Assembly: GCA_037074705.1 (NCBI GenBank)
Contig: CM073591.1
Coordinates: forward strand, 6,378,087 to 6,442,086
Reading direction: 5' to 3'
Length of the DNA stretch: 64,000 nucleotides
DNA from: Zhengitettix transpicula
Lineage: Eukaryota; Arthropoda; Insecta; Orthoptera; Tetrigidae
Made by a program: the position numbers and the translations under genes. Under the pieces are notes generated by a model. It did no database searches and was not told where the DNA came from. It saw nothing but the letters and a program-made list of their open reading frames with translations. Shown here one piece after another: positions 22,030 through 32,294 of the stretch. The number at the start of each line of letters is the position of its first letter. Positions within the stretch are counted from its first letter, which is position 1.

Positions 22030-22340
22030 GTGTACACACCCTGTCTACACCTTCTTCTTCTTTCTACGTAGAAAGATGTTAAGAGGGAGTCGGACAGCTG
22101 AAACGTGAGGGGAAGATACTTGCTGCGTCCCCACAGGAAGCCCCTCTCTTTCCCGCCATCGAGGGAAGGGGCGTGAGACAAGTAGCAAGAGCCTGATGCA
22201 GGTCTTGTAGGGTCTGTCATGCATCACTTTCAGGCAAATGCCGGGTAGGATCCTTAAACCTTGGCTGCCTTCCTCTAGCCTTCCACATCCCCTCTTTCTT
22301 ATCCCTTCCCACGCTATTGAAGGGACGTTGCCACCACGTG
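22030..22340 (+). repeat. Rep-A retroposon, second of a pair, joined through the variant tail
   Basis: The CTGTCTACACCTTCTTCTTC extension belongs to the tail of the first copy. A second 5'-truncated copy then runs from about GGGACGCAGC-equivalent sequence to ACGTTGCCACCACGTGGGTC. Confidence 0.8.
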
Positions 22341-23439
22341 GGTCACACATCTGTTGTATTTTCTTTTCCAGCTTCCAAAGATAATAGTATTTCCGTTAGC
22401 AGAACTGGATTGAAGATGGCGGACGGGGTCGTGCTGGATGACGTCACGTGCGAGGCGCAAGTGACATCGTGGGGAATGTCCGTGACTGAGGCAGGCGTCA
22501 CGTCACGTCACGTCACGTCACGCTGCAGCACGACGACGTAACAACAACAACGGCGGCGGCGGCGAATCAAAATTCTGGACGCGCCGAGCCACTTTCTCCC
22601 CGCTTTCTCCCGCGGCCTGTTACGGCATCGTCCACTGGACGCTGTGTCCTTGCACGCGGACGCTGAAGACAACGGGGGGGCGACATCTTCCCTGTCAGTG
22701 CCTTAGAGGTTTACGTGCGTCTGCAGCAAGCTTTGGAAAAGAGAAGTGACTGCGGTCAAGTAGTTGGAGAGAACCTCAGGGGTCAATGCTGGGGGTCCCC
22801 AGAGTTACTGAAACCCCCTCCCCCTCCACGCTGCAACCCCCCGTAAAGTGGGCTTCCTGATGAAAAATGAACTTGTGGGGAGGCGGGGGGGGAGGGAATC
22901 TTAGAATACTTTATGCATAATATGGATGGACCGTGGACGCAGCCACCAGGAGCACAGGTGAGGTGAAGACATTACAAAGTCCCTACAAAGCTCCTACAGC
23001 AGCAGCAGCAGCAAGGAGGCAAGGACAAGCAGTTGATGGGACTAAGAAGGGCAGAATAATGTTGTAAGGGAGCCTCTGGACCATGTGCTGTATGTGTGTG
23101 GATGCAGGGTGATAAATGTTAAAAGGAACTCTGCAGACAAAAGGAAATAACAGGCGGGGGGGGGGGGGAGAAATTATTCTATAATTAAGGCCACATGCAA
23201 GAGACACACACACACAGTAGACAATGAGTCATGTGCAGAGAGTTAACAAGCCCCTCCACTGCATATCAACCTCTAAAGAAGATATATATGTATATAGCAT
23301 CTGTATAATGCTGTTAATTATTACATTAAAGGACCAGTTCTGTTTAATTTAATTACATGTGATTGAGAGGGTTTTCCCTCTTTGTGTTGTTCCTAATTAT
23401 GGATAAAATAAACACTACTGTATTAATCTTAATTCCTCT
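22341..23439. other. Spacer with short simple repeats
   Basis: Contains a CGTCA pentamer run (22498-22525), a GGC run (22549-22563), a G-rich stretch at 23155-23168 and an AGC run at 22998-23012. No gene was recognised. Confidence 0.4.
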
Positions 23440-23660
23440 TCTGGCCTCGGTGGTTAAGATCCCTCCGCTGCCACCATGTAATAATATTCGAACTTCCCCT
23501 GGTCTCGCTACCATGAGGTGTTTAAGAAGAAACTGAAACTTGGGCCCGGAGCGCCTTCAAAGTCGCCCTCTATAACAGCTTAAAGGACTTGGAGGTTTAA
23601 GTCCATTAGAATAAGAAACCTTGGTCTACAGCCTAGAGCAAAGCAGAGTGCCATAGGGAC
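23440..23660 (+). repeat. Possible tRNA-derived SINE
   Basis: TGGCCTCGGTGGTTAAG resembles a tRNA A box, and ATTCGAACTTCCCC about 40 bases later resembles a B box (core TTCGA). This spacing fits an internal RNA polymerase III promoter. A tRNA-unrelated body would follow to about 23660. The acceptor and anticodon stems do not fold, so it is not an intact tRNA gene. Confidence 0.4.
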
Positions 23661-23807
23661 AATGTTGAAAGTAATAACCCGGCCTTTTATACAAGTCATC
23701 CACCAATGGCATTCAAGGATCTCCTGCTCTGTGTAGGAGGCGGGGAATCTTCTTCACAAGGGCCTCGTGCCCCTGTCTCAGCAGGACACGTGGAGTCTTG
23801 TTTACCT

Positions 23808-24705
23808 CTGATGCTTACTCACAGATTCCTGAGCGCCTACAAAGACACGTTGTTTCTGATGCTTACTCAGAGATTCCTGAGCGCCTACAAAGACACGTGG
23901 TGTCTGATGCTTACTCAGAGATTCCTGAGTGCCTACAAAGACACGTTGTTTCTGATGCTTACTCAGAGATTCCTGAGTGCCTACAAAGACACGTGGTGTC
24001 TGATGCTTACTCAGAGATTCCTGAGCGCCTACAAAGACACGTTGTTTCTGATGCTTACTCAGAGATTCCTGAGTGCCTACAAAGACACGTGGTGTCTGAT
24101 GCTTACTCAGAGATTCCTGAGCGCCTACAAAGACACGTGGTGTCTGATGCTTACTCAGAGATTCCTGAGTGCCTACAAAGACACGTTGTTTCTGATGCTT
24201 ACTCAGAGATTCCTGAGCGCCTACAAAGACACGTGGTGTCTGATGCTTACTCAGAGATTCCTGAGCGCCTACAAAGACACGTGGTGTCTGATGCTTACTC
24301 AGAGACTCCTGAGCGCCTACAAAGACACGTGGTGTCTGATGCTTACTCAGAGATTCCTGAGTGCCTACAAAGACACGTTGTTTCTGATGCTTACTCAGAG
24401 ATTCCTGAGCGCCTACAAAGACACGTGGTGTCTGATGCTTACTCAGAGATTCCTGAGTGCCTACAAAGACACGTTGTTTCTGATGCTTACTCAGAGATTC
24501 CTGAGCGCCTACAAAGACACGTGGTGTCTGATGCTTACTCAGAGATTCCTGAGCGCCTACAAAGACACGTGGTGTCTGATGCTTACTCAGGGATTCCTGA
24601 GCGCCTACAAAGACACGTGGTGTCTGATGCTTACTCAGAGATTCCTGAGCGCCTACAAAGACACGTGGTGTCTGATGCTTACTAAGAGATTCCTGAGCGC
24701 CTACA
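23808..24705 (+). repeat. 48-bp minisatellite, about 19 units, open in three frames
   Basis: Unit of 48 bp (CTGATGCTTACTCAGAGATT then CCTGAGCGCCTACAAAGACA then CGTGGTGT). Since 48 is 16 codons, stop-free units give long open frames: 399 residues from 23706 on plus, another plus frame, and 388 residues on minus. Units differ by GAGCGCC/GAGTGCC and by a coupled GTGGTGT/GTTGTTT pair, plus single variants (GACTCCT, GGATTCC, CTAAGAG). No signal peptide, domain or splice support was seen, so I treat it as non-coding. Confidence 0.95.
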
Positions 24706-24712
24706 AAGGCAG

Positions 24713-24714
<2 letters not shown>

Positions 24715-24770
<56 letters not shown>
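24715..24770. repeat. TA then TG microsatellite
   Basis: TA run from 24717 to 24744 passing into a TG run to 24768. It separates the 48-bp array from a Rep-B copy. Confidence 0.95.
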
Positions 24771-24774
<4 letters not shown>

Positions 24775-24778
<4 letters not shown>

Positions 24779-25055
24779 TACACCAAATTCCGTACACGTG
24801 TTCCTCGCGACCAGGAAACAAACACTGTGGGGGCTGAGACACGTCTACCAACCCCACGAGCGGGGGGTGGAAATTTTCAAACATGCTCAAACGGCCGATA
24901 TTTGATTGGGATAAATAATTTTCGGGGTCAATGAGAAGGGTAGTGTTTCTCTCGACGTATATTTTCAATCCCTTTGCTGGCTATGGGGTGGGGGGGGGAA
25001 CAGCCTTAAGGGTGGGTGTGCAATGGTATTAAATTAAAAATAACCCTAAAACAAT
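24775..25055 (-). repeat. Rep-B repeat, one-block copy
   Basis: From ACACCAAATTCCGTACACGT through GGAAACAAACACTGTGGGGG, AACATGCTCAAACGGCCGAT and TCTCTCGACG to AACAATCGAGAATC. Confidence 0.78.
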
Positions 25056-25140
25056 CGAGAATCTTGAATGCCTACAAAGACACGTTGTTTCTGATGCTTA
25101 CTCATAAGTTCCTTAGTGCCCACAATGGCAGACCTTATAT
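25056..25140 (+). repeat. Detached degenerate units of the 48-bp minisatellite
   Basis: GCCTACAAAGACACGTTGTT, TCTGATGCTTACTCA and GGCAGACCTTATATATA match the end of the main array (24660-24725), including its non-repetitive flank. Confidence 0.8.
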
Positions 25141-25534
25141 ATATTACACTATTATTATTATTACTGTAGGTTATTGTCCCACCCGCCGTCCGCCATTTTG
25201 TGAACCATATTTCACTGTCCAACCTCCACCATGTTGGAATTTATTTTCCACGTACAGACAAACGTGGCCTCATGTCATCGTCCACTTCACCTCATCTCCT
25301 TGTCTACTCTGTGTGATTTTGAGGTTAAATCTCCCTTTTCTGACACACAGACCGCTGTTAACAATGAAAATATTTACCTCTGAATGAAAATTAATTATAA
25401 AAAACTTTCTCTATTACAAATTGGTCCACATTTTTTAAGAATATCAAGTATCTCATAGTTGACGACTCCACTGAGGCTGTCTCCTCCTTCATGAAGGACC
25501 GCACTTGACTCTCCTGCTATACAGCAACCATCGT
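25141..25534. other. Spacer without recognised gene
   Basis: Moderately AT-rich. A 123-residue open frame starting near 25016 is mostly minisatellite and simple sequence. Confidence 0.35.
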
Positions 25535-25820
25535 GTAGCTCACAACCTCTCTTCTAGTTCCTGCCACATGGGGCGAACGGATCGTTCCCTCAATACCCCA
25601 GTATCAAAGGAAGTCTGTGTCTGACATCAGACCATCAAATGCTGAGATTCTAGTCGTGACGCACGCGTCAGAGATGCAACACCGCAATGTGTGACACTGT
25701 GAAAGCCACGATCGCTCATTGTTACGGCAACGTTGCGTTTTTTTCGGTCGCCTTTGAGTTTGTGTCAAGTGACGAGTGCAGTTGTGTCCCTCCAGGCTGT
25801 TCTCAGCAGCAGAAGAAAGG
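25535..25820 (+). repeat. Rep-P: Penelope-like GIY-YIG fragment and 3' region
   Basis: At about 25559 a frame reads CHMGRTDRSLNTPVSKE, matching the YIG-x-T half of a GIY-YIG nuclease (compare CYMGRTKRSLKTPVSKE on the minus strand near 40700). About 200 bp later come GTGCAGTTGTGTCCCTCCAG and TTCTCAGCAGCAGAAGAAAG, the degenerate 3' end shared with 39.8 kb. GIY-YIG domains in Penelope-like retroelements nick target DNA; this copy is a short remnant. Confidence 0.55.
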
Positions 25821-25982
25821 AAGGTAGTGGTTACGTCTTCACTTGTTCTGACTGTATTTGGCTGTCTTTGTTTATCACCCTATGAATAAGGTTTTTTTCC
25901 CCACTACCAATGATGTTATTGTATCGGGACTGTTGTTACATCGGGCCGGACTAAACGATCACGGATTACAGAGGTAAGAATC

Positions 25983-26315
25983 TCATTTCAGACTGAACTT
26001 AGGAGGGTTGTTTGATAAGTCAGCTAAACCTACTTTATTCGTCACCACAGCATCTCCTCCCTTAGGCCCCCTCCCCTCCCCTCCGCCACCACCAGTGAGG
26101 TTACCGTTTTTTTCCCCCAACCCATCACAAAAAGAATTGGTTTTGGGAAACTCCGTCACGGCCTCGATCACTTCTTGATTCCTCACCCAAGCTCGGGTCT
26201 GGTCAATAGCGTGGGTGAGGAAGCCACTCACTGAGGCCGTCGCTTTCCCAATCAGCTCCCGTCTGCAAACGATCCAACAGAGCAGCATCACAGAGCCCAG
26301 GAATGGTCGTGCCAT
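25983..26315 (-). CDS. Unrecognised 110-residue open frame with a hydrophobic N-terminus
   Basis: Starts with an ATG in good context (A at -3, G at +4). The first 16-17 residues (MARPFLGSVMLLCWIVC) resemble a signal peptide. They are followed by a helical stretch (FLTHAIDQTRAWVRNQEVIE), a glycine-rich low-complexity segment near residues 75-88 and a plain C-terminus. The 330-bp frame lies outside the recognised repeat families. I know no homologue, see no splice or poly-A evidence, and another open frame overlaps it, so chance is a serious alternative. Confidence 0.25.
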   Translation of the reverse strand: MARPFLGSVMLLCWIVCRRELIGKATASVSGFLTHAIDQTRAWVRNQEVIEAVTEFPKTNSFCDGLGEKNGNLTGGGGGEGRGPKGGDAVVTNKVGLADLSNNPPKFSLK

Positions 26316-26784
26316 CCTCCCCTTGCCAAGAAATCTATGAGAAGACAGTCGCCATCTCCCTCACAGCTGACAAGACCAGCTTCCGTCCGCTGTTTTGCCT
26401 GTTTGTTTGGTCTCTGGAGTGTCGTTGACGGTTCCGAAGTCGCTCCTAAACGCTCAGAGTTGAAATGTGGTTTCGCGGCAACCATCGCGCTGATAGCTTC
26501 CCCACGGCCAAGAGTTGAGCAGCCTCCAGCACTTCTCCTTGCACGGTATTGCCAACGTACCCCCAGTGGTGGAAGCTGCGGCCACAGAAGACGTGGATCT
26601 GCCTGCGATGGACAGCGCAGTTTCTCAATCCCTGTCGCTAATGACCACTTACAAGTAACCATTAAACATCTGCAGTCATCAACGGCGGCGGATGAGCAAA
26701 TCCCTCGTCGTAAAAACAAGGCCTTGCAGGAAGATGACGTCACGAGGCTGCAGAGGAAGACGGTCGAAAGGCTTATTTATTAAC
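26316..26784. other. Spacer with overlapping open frames on both strands
   Basis: Frames of about 150 residues exist on each strand over the same bases, which is typical of GC-rich non-coding DNA. None shows a domain. Confidence 0.3.
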
Positions 26785-27320
26785 CAGCCGGGTGCCCGGC
26801 GTTTCCCGGGGGTTTCTCGCGCATCCGTGAACCCCCAACCTCAGTTCATTTCCACGTAATTGTTTTCTGTAACGCCCCTCGACCCCTATCCTGAAAGGTG
26901 ACCCGCCTCCCATCACGACAAGGGGGTTTCATCTCATCGACCCCCCGCCCCCCCCCCGAAAAAAACTTCATTCGGCCGTGGAAAATTTCCACCCACGGCC
27001 CTAAACACCACAGTTGAATTTTCATAATTGAAACTCAGCGACATCCATAACCACGGATTTGACACCAAGCTCGGAGGGGGTTTGTTTTACGCGTTGTTTT
27101 CTAGTAACGCTCCTGCACCTCTACCCCCTAAGGGCGCTGCTGCCTCATATACGGAAAGGTGTTGATAATTAGAACATCGGGAGAAACACTATCAATATCT
27201 GTGACCGCTACAAGTATTTACGCGACGCTAAATATCGGCCGCTCCTGAGGGTTGGGTTGACGTGTCTGACACCCCCCACAGTGTTTGGTTTCCATGGTCG
27301 CAAGGGATCACGTGCACAGG
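26785..27320 (+). repeat. Rep-B repeat, two-block copy
   Basis: Begins CCGGGTGCCCGGCGTTTCCC and continues through two blocks (CAGCGACATCCATAACCACG at about 27038) to CAGTGTTTGGTTTCCATGGT. Confidence 0.78.
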
Positions 27321-27925
27321 TGTGGAGTTGCGTAAGGAACATGCAAAGAGACAGTCACTAGAAGGTAGCAGGAAAGAGACGAACTATGATTTATGTCTCA
27401 TCTTTGGCCGTGGAAGCTGCGCCTCGGGCAACGTTGCCTCTGTCACGCACCACGGAGTAGGCGAAGTGCAGACTACGGTCAGCAATTATCTTCACGGCGA
27501 GATTCCTCCGGATGTACGACCATTTACCATAACTAGCAGAGTTCCGCCGTCATTAACTTCCTTGAGCCTGTTGTCACCGTTGCCCAGACCAGAGGAAGTG
27601 CGCGTGCGCAGTAGCAGGGGGTGGCGTCACGTAACCTGCGACTCTTCATCCTCGCTGACGGTGTAAGGAGCGACAAAGACGAGCGACGAGGTTGCGTAAG
27701 GAGCTTCACTCGCGCGGATATTTTCCCCGCAAAATGAAAGTCCTGCGCCATCAATTACCCACAAGGCAGCGGCGAAGAGCTTCCGCGTCCTTGCAACACG
27801 CACACGCACGCAATTCACTCAACGATGCGGCCACACTTGAGTAGTTGCCTCCCAATAACATCGCTGAGGGGTGCTGATCAGCTGACGATCGTGTAACGGC
27901 AGCGATTGGTGTTTATTATCCTAAA
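27321..27925. other. CpG-rich spacer
   Basis: No recognised gene. A 134-residue open frame at 27262-27666 begins inside Rep-B and is not credible. Confidence 0.35.
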
Positions 27926-27934
27926 ACAGCCTCG

Positions 27935-28985
27935 GGTTTCGCTAATTTACAGAAGTGGCGCCCAACGTGGGGGTTCCCTAATTTACAGAAGTGCCTCCCA
28001 TCGTAGGGGTTGCTAATTTACAGATTTGAGGCCCACGTGGGGGTTCCCTAATTTACACAAGAGGCGCCCAACGTGGGGGTTCCCTAATTTACACACGTGG
28101 TTCGCTAATAACAGAAGTCGCGCCTAACGAGGGGGTTTGATAATTTACAGATTTGGGCCCCAACGTGATGGTTCGTTAATTTACAGAAGTGGCGCGCAAC
28201 TTGGGGGTTTCCTAATTTAGAGAAGTGGCGCCCAATGTGGGGGTTCGCAATATTTCAGAAGTGGCGCCCAACGTGGGGGTTCACTAAGTATAGAAGTGGC
28301 GCCCAACGTGGGGTTCGCTAATTATAGAAGTGGTGCTCAACGTGGGGATTCCCTAATTTACAGAAGTGCCTCCCATCGTAGGGGTTGCTAATTTACAGAT
28401 TTGAGGCCCACGTGGGGGTTCCCTAATTTACACAAGAGGCGCCCAACGTGGGGGTTCGCTAATTTACTGATTAGGGACCCAACATGAGGGTTCGCTAATT
28501 AAAGAAGTGGCGCTCAACGTGGGTGTTCGCTAATTTACACAAGTGGCGCCCAACGGGGGGTTCCCTAATTTACAGAAGTGCCTCCCATCGTAGGGGTTGC
28601 TAATTTACAGATTTGAGGCCCACGTGGGGGTTCCCTAATTTACACAAGAGGCGCCCAACGTGGGGGTTCCCTAATTTACTGATTAGGGACCGAACGTGGG
28701 GGTTCGCTAATTAAAGAAGTGGCGCCCAACGTGGGGGTTCGCTAATTTACAAAAGTGGCGCCCAACGTGGGGTTCGCTAATTATAGAAGTGGTGCTCAAC
28801 GTGGGGGTTCCCTAATTTACACAAGTAGCGCCCAACGTGGGGGTTCCCTAATTTACAGACGTGCCTCCCCATCGTAGGGGTTGCTAATTTACAGATTTGA
28901 GGCCCACGTGGGGGTCGGTAATTTACACAAGTGGCACCCAACTAGAGGATTCCCTAATTTACAGAAGAGGCGCTCAACGTGGAGG
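27935..28985 (+). repeat. Minisatellite of about 36-bp units resembling an LTR end plus tRNA-Lys primer-binding site
   Basis: About 28-29 units of the form GAAGTGGCGCCCAACGTGGG then GGTTCGCTAATTTACA. TGGCGCCCAACGTGGGG equals the classic primer-binding site complementary to tRNA-Lys(CUU) 3' ends in retroviruses and Gypsy-type elements. The preceding TTTACA could be an LTR terminus (LTRs end in CA). Variant units (GTGCCTCCCATCGTAGGGG, GATTTGAGGCCCACGTGG, GATTAGGGACC) recur in fixed multi-unit blocks starting at about 27991, 28376, 28578 and 28861. No gag or pol sequence is attached. Confidence 0.9.
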
Positions 28986-29265
28986 TTCACTTCAGTATTT
29001 CACCTGCGTACACGTCCAAGGGTGACGCAACTCTAAGAGACTGTGAGAATAAAAGACGTTGCAGCTTCCTCGACGCTGTTCACCAGCGCGTCGCGTCGTC
29101 TACGGGAAACGTTCCCACGTTTCTTTTCGTCGTCCTTGCGGAATCACGCACGCGAAACCAGGGCCCCAAATCCTCCCCCGTCCTGGCCGCAGCGTTGCCA
29201 ACCTTCGTCTGCTTCTTGTGTCTCCGGTAAGTTCCTCAGGTAGAGAGTGACCCAAATTACTTTAC
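28986..29265. other. CpG-rich spacer
   Basis: Three overlapping open frames, none with a recognised domain. Confidence 0.3.
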
Positions 29266-29560
29266 ACATTGTATATATATATATATATTAAAAATTTGAA
29301 AAAATAATGGATGATAAATATGAAAATGTAAAAATAAAAAAACGAAAAAAAGACAAAAATTTGAAAGTTTCAAAAATAATTAGATGTTTGTAAATATGAA
29401 AAAATTGAAAAATTTTAAATAATGAAAAAAATTGATGATTTGAAAAAATTAAAAATCCAAAAAAAAACAATTTTTCAAAAATCGAATAATTGGTAGAAAA
29501 ACATCAAAAATTTTATAAAAGTAAGAATTTGGAAAGATTTAATAATCATGAAATAGGGAT
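29266..29560. repeat. TA run and A-rich low-complexity sequence
   Basis: TA dinucleotides at 29268-29288, then about 270 bp of AAAAATT/GAAAAA-type sequence. Confidence 0.85.
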
Positions 29561-30450
29561 TTGAGGAAAGAATCAGAGATAATATATTTCCAGAGTTGCA
29601 CCTGTGAGGCTGGATTCATCAATGTCAGATAACTGGGGTATTCTTGGAGTAGATGAGAGACAACGAAAAGGTAAGAAAATAGGCAAAGAAACAACAACTG
29701 AAGGAAAGAGAGAGGCGGGTCAAAGAGAAGAAGATGTAGATATTCACCCCAAGCGAAGAAATCAAATTAAACAAGAAAAATCTCACTCACACACAAAGAG
29801 TCGGTGTGCAAAAAAAAACCATGTTAGGTCAAAGAGATGGCGTGGAAGAAGGTCATCACCTACTAAGTCCTTGTTTCCATCTCACTGTCTCTGTCTTTCT
29901 TCCCTTGGAGTCTGTCTGCCTCTACATCTTTATTTCCTATCTTCTAGACAACCTTTCCTCTGTTCTCTTTGACCTTCCTCTTTCTTTCCTTTTATATTTT
30001 CCTTATTTTCCACTTATTCTTTGTCACCTTCCTGCTCTCCCAGACAATTGACTCTAAATAACAATTTCGCCTCACCATTGTCGAGAAATTTCACATCCAC
30101 ATCACTGACAGAGTTGCAACATCTAACGGTGTAACGATGTAAGATCCACGACTGCCAGCAGCTGTTATTGTCTGTCGCTGGAAATATTTTTAATTGAGGA
30201 AACTTGTGTGGAAGTGTTTTCTTGCGGGAGCCGCTGACACTCTCAACGGGAGTCCCTGCTGCATGGCCCAAAATCCCCATTCGGAAAGAAAGACTCGCAA
30301 CACTGACGGAGCCCAGAGGCAGCAGCGTCTTGTCCTGGTGGGCCGAAGCCTTGGCACACTTCGCCCTCGCAGGCAATGGGAGCAGCGGAGAGGAGAAACA
30401 ATAAGCCAGGGCGACCCGCAAGTCAGGCTTTCACGTCATCTACTGGCTGA
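29561..30450. other. Mixed purine-rich and pyrimidine-rich spacer
   Basis: 29600-29800 is AG-rich and 29860-30040 is CT-rich. The open frames follow these composition biases. No gene was recognised. Confidence 0.35.
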
Positions 30451-30454
30451 GTGC

Positions 30455-30800
30455 GCGGCGTTGCCCGGGTATTACCTCAGACTATCCCTGAGAAGGAACT
30501 GAATTCGCCATAAGCTCTTCCTTTACCCAGCATGCAACAGCGCCAGTGTCCCCCTGCCCGACCCAACCCCTCGGCAGCTGACTTGAGGACGATGACTGAC
30601 GGTCCCTGGGGGATTCTCCTGAGGAGTGGCTCAAGGTCACAGTGACTGAGGCTGAAACTACGCCCAGCTGCCTGCAACCCCACAGAGACCATAAGCACGT
30701 AGCTCGTGCCCTGAGGAAGTCCTCCTGATAGCTCAAGAGGGTGACTTTCAGTCATCCCCGTCCACGTTGGAGGAGCATCAACCACCGCCATGGTTAGTGG
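30455..30800 (-). repeat. Segment duplicated in inverted orientation at 43.2-43.6 kb
   Basis: Shares CAACCCCTCGGCAGCTGACT, GACGGTCCCTGGGGGATTCT, AGTGGCTCAAGGTCACAGTG and CTCAGGGCACGAGCT-type words with the reverse complement of 43200-43610. One edge carries a GCGTTGCCCGGGT word of the Rep-B terminus, so the segment may be a Rep-B subfamily interior. Confidence 0.75.
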
Positions 30801-31590
30801 TCAGAATTAAACTCAGCGACTCCTACAGCCTCGGAGTCGACACCAAGCTCAGTCTCTTACGTAACCCCCTTCCACTACCCCCCACCCTCACCGTAAGGGC
30901 GCTTCCCTCCCCTACCCTGTGGAGGTGAAATTAAACACTTGAAAATTCTATAATGACGCTATGAAATTAAGCGACCCCGGAAATATTTTATTCGACGCTG
31001 ATTATGGTCGTCCAGGAGTATTTTTAAAACACACCCCGCAGCCCTAGAGGCGACGGTAAGCGTGTCTTAACCCCTCAGTGTTTGGTCCTGGATCGTAAGT
31101 GACGTGTGTATACAGTGTTTAATATTGTGAACCGATTCACCCCCTTCCCCACAATCCTAGGGGCTGACCTACAACTTGACGGACATTGGGAATGCGCCAC
31201 CCTCACCGTGAGGGCGCTTCCCTCCCTCCCTCCCCCTGTGGAGGTGAAATTAGAAACCCTAACAATTATAGAATGACGCTAGCAAATTCAACAACGTTAC
31301 TAATGGTGGTTAACGAATGTTTTTATATTCGAACCCCCCACCCCCATAGAGGCCGTAGGTGTGTCTCAACCCCTCAGCGTTTATTCTTGGATTATAAGTA
31401 ACACGTGCTGTTAGGAATTTCTCCACGCGTTTAAGATTCTACACGAAACCCCCACACCTAGCGGCTGAAGTACAACATAAGGGAGGTAGCGAATGTCAGA
31501 ATTAAACTCAGCGACTTCCATAGCTTTGAATTTGACAGCAATCTCGGGGTCTTTTCGCGTTACGTAACATCCCTCCCTAATTGGTGTTAT
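30801..31590 (+). repeat. Rep-B-like repeats, three blocks
   Basis: Blocks near 30805, 31170 and 31495, each with CAGCGACT or an equivalent head, GGGCGCTTCCCTCC, GTGGAGGTGAAATTA and GTGTCT(T/C)AACCCCTCAG. A diverged, AT-shifted Rep-B subfamily. Confidence 0.65.
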
Positions 31591-31592
31591 AA

Positions 31593-32294
31593 AGCCCCGT
31601 CCAGATGCCGAGCAACGAGCCGAGCATGAGTCACCTGATCTGCGCATGCGCCACGTGGACCTGCGTTGCTCGTCCCGGCTCGTGCTCGGCTGCTGCACGA
31701 AACATGGAAGGAAAGTTGGGCGCGTGGACGTCGTAGTGTTGACGCTTGTATCAGAGAGTATAGTGTATTGTTTGTTGTGTTACTTAAATAGAAATGGGGA
31801 AATGAAATTGAGGGGTCGCAATAATTCAGCTAATGAGGGCCAGGCTGTTACGTGGGGTCACTGGATGTTATGTCAGGTCATGAGGCAACTTGATCAGTCT
31901 CATGCTAATTACATGAAACATTACACGAGGTTAGTTTCGTTATTAATTGTTGTATCAATTTTCTATTGAATACTCAACAAACTTTCTTCCATATTGTGAA
32001 GAACCCTTTTTATTTTTTTATAAAAGTACCACGTATGTGTTTTGGCAATCTGGAAAATGGCGTAAAAGAGGCCGAAAGCTTGAACACATCCAGTAATTAC
32101 TCCCGTGGATGTTAGTGATGGAGGTGTTGCTGTGTCTCTGAGCCACATCTAGCTTAGAGCTTAGTTGTAGCAATGAGTCTCGTAGTTGCGTGACGACGCT
32201 GCGTGTGGAGCATGTCTTCACGATGCTCGTGCTCGTCCTTGCTCTGCTCGTGCTCGCACAGGCTCGGCTCGTTGCTCGGCGTCTGGACGGGGCG
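31593..32294. mobile_element. Rep-H TIR element, copy 1
   Basis: Left end AGCCCCGTCCAGATGCCGAG and CAACGAGCCGAGC; right end GCTCGGCTCGTTGCTCGG and CGTCTGGACGGGGC, an inverted repeat of about 32 bp. Flanks TAA on both sides suggest a 3-bp target duplication, as in PIF/Harbinger elements. The 700-bp interior has no transposase, so it is non-autonomous. A second copy is at 43759-44475. Confidence 0.78.

Noticed and set aside
23706..24905. 399-residue open frame as a repeat-protein gene
   Set aside because: Two other frames are equally open because the unit is 48 bp and stop-free, and the frame runs on into a TA/TG microsatellite and Rep-B. Kept only as a finding to test.
26288..26783. 148-151-residue open frames on both strands
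   Set aside because: They overlap the same GC-rich bases in antisense and show no domains.
23808..28985. CRISPR-like arrays
   Set aside because: The regularly spaced repeats have no unique spacers and the window is eukaryotic; they are minisatellites.
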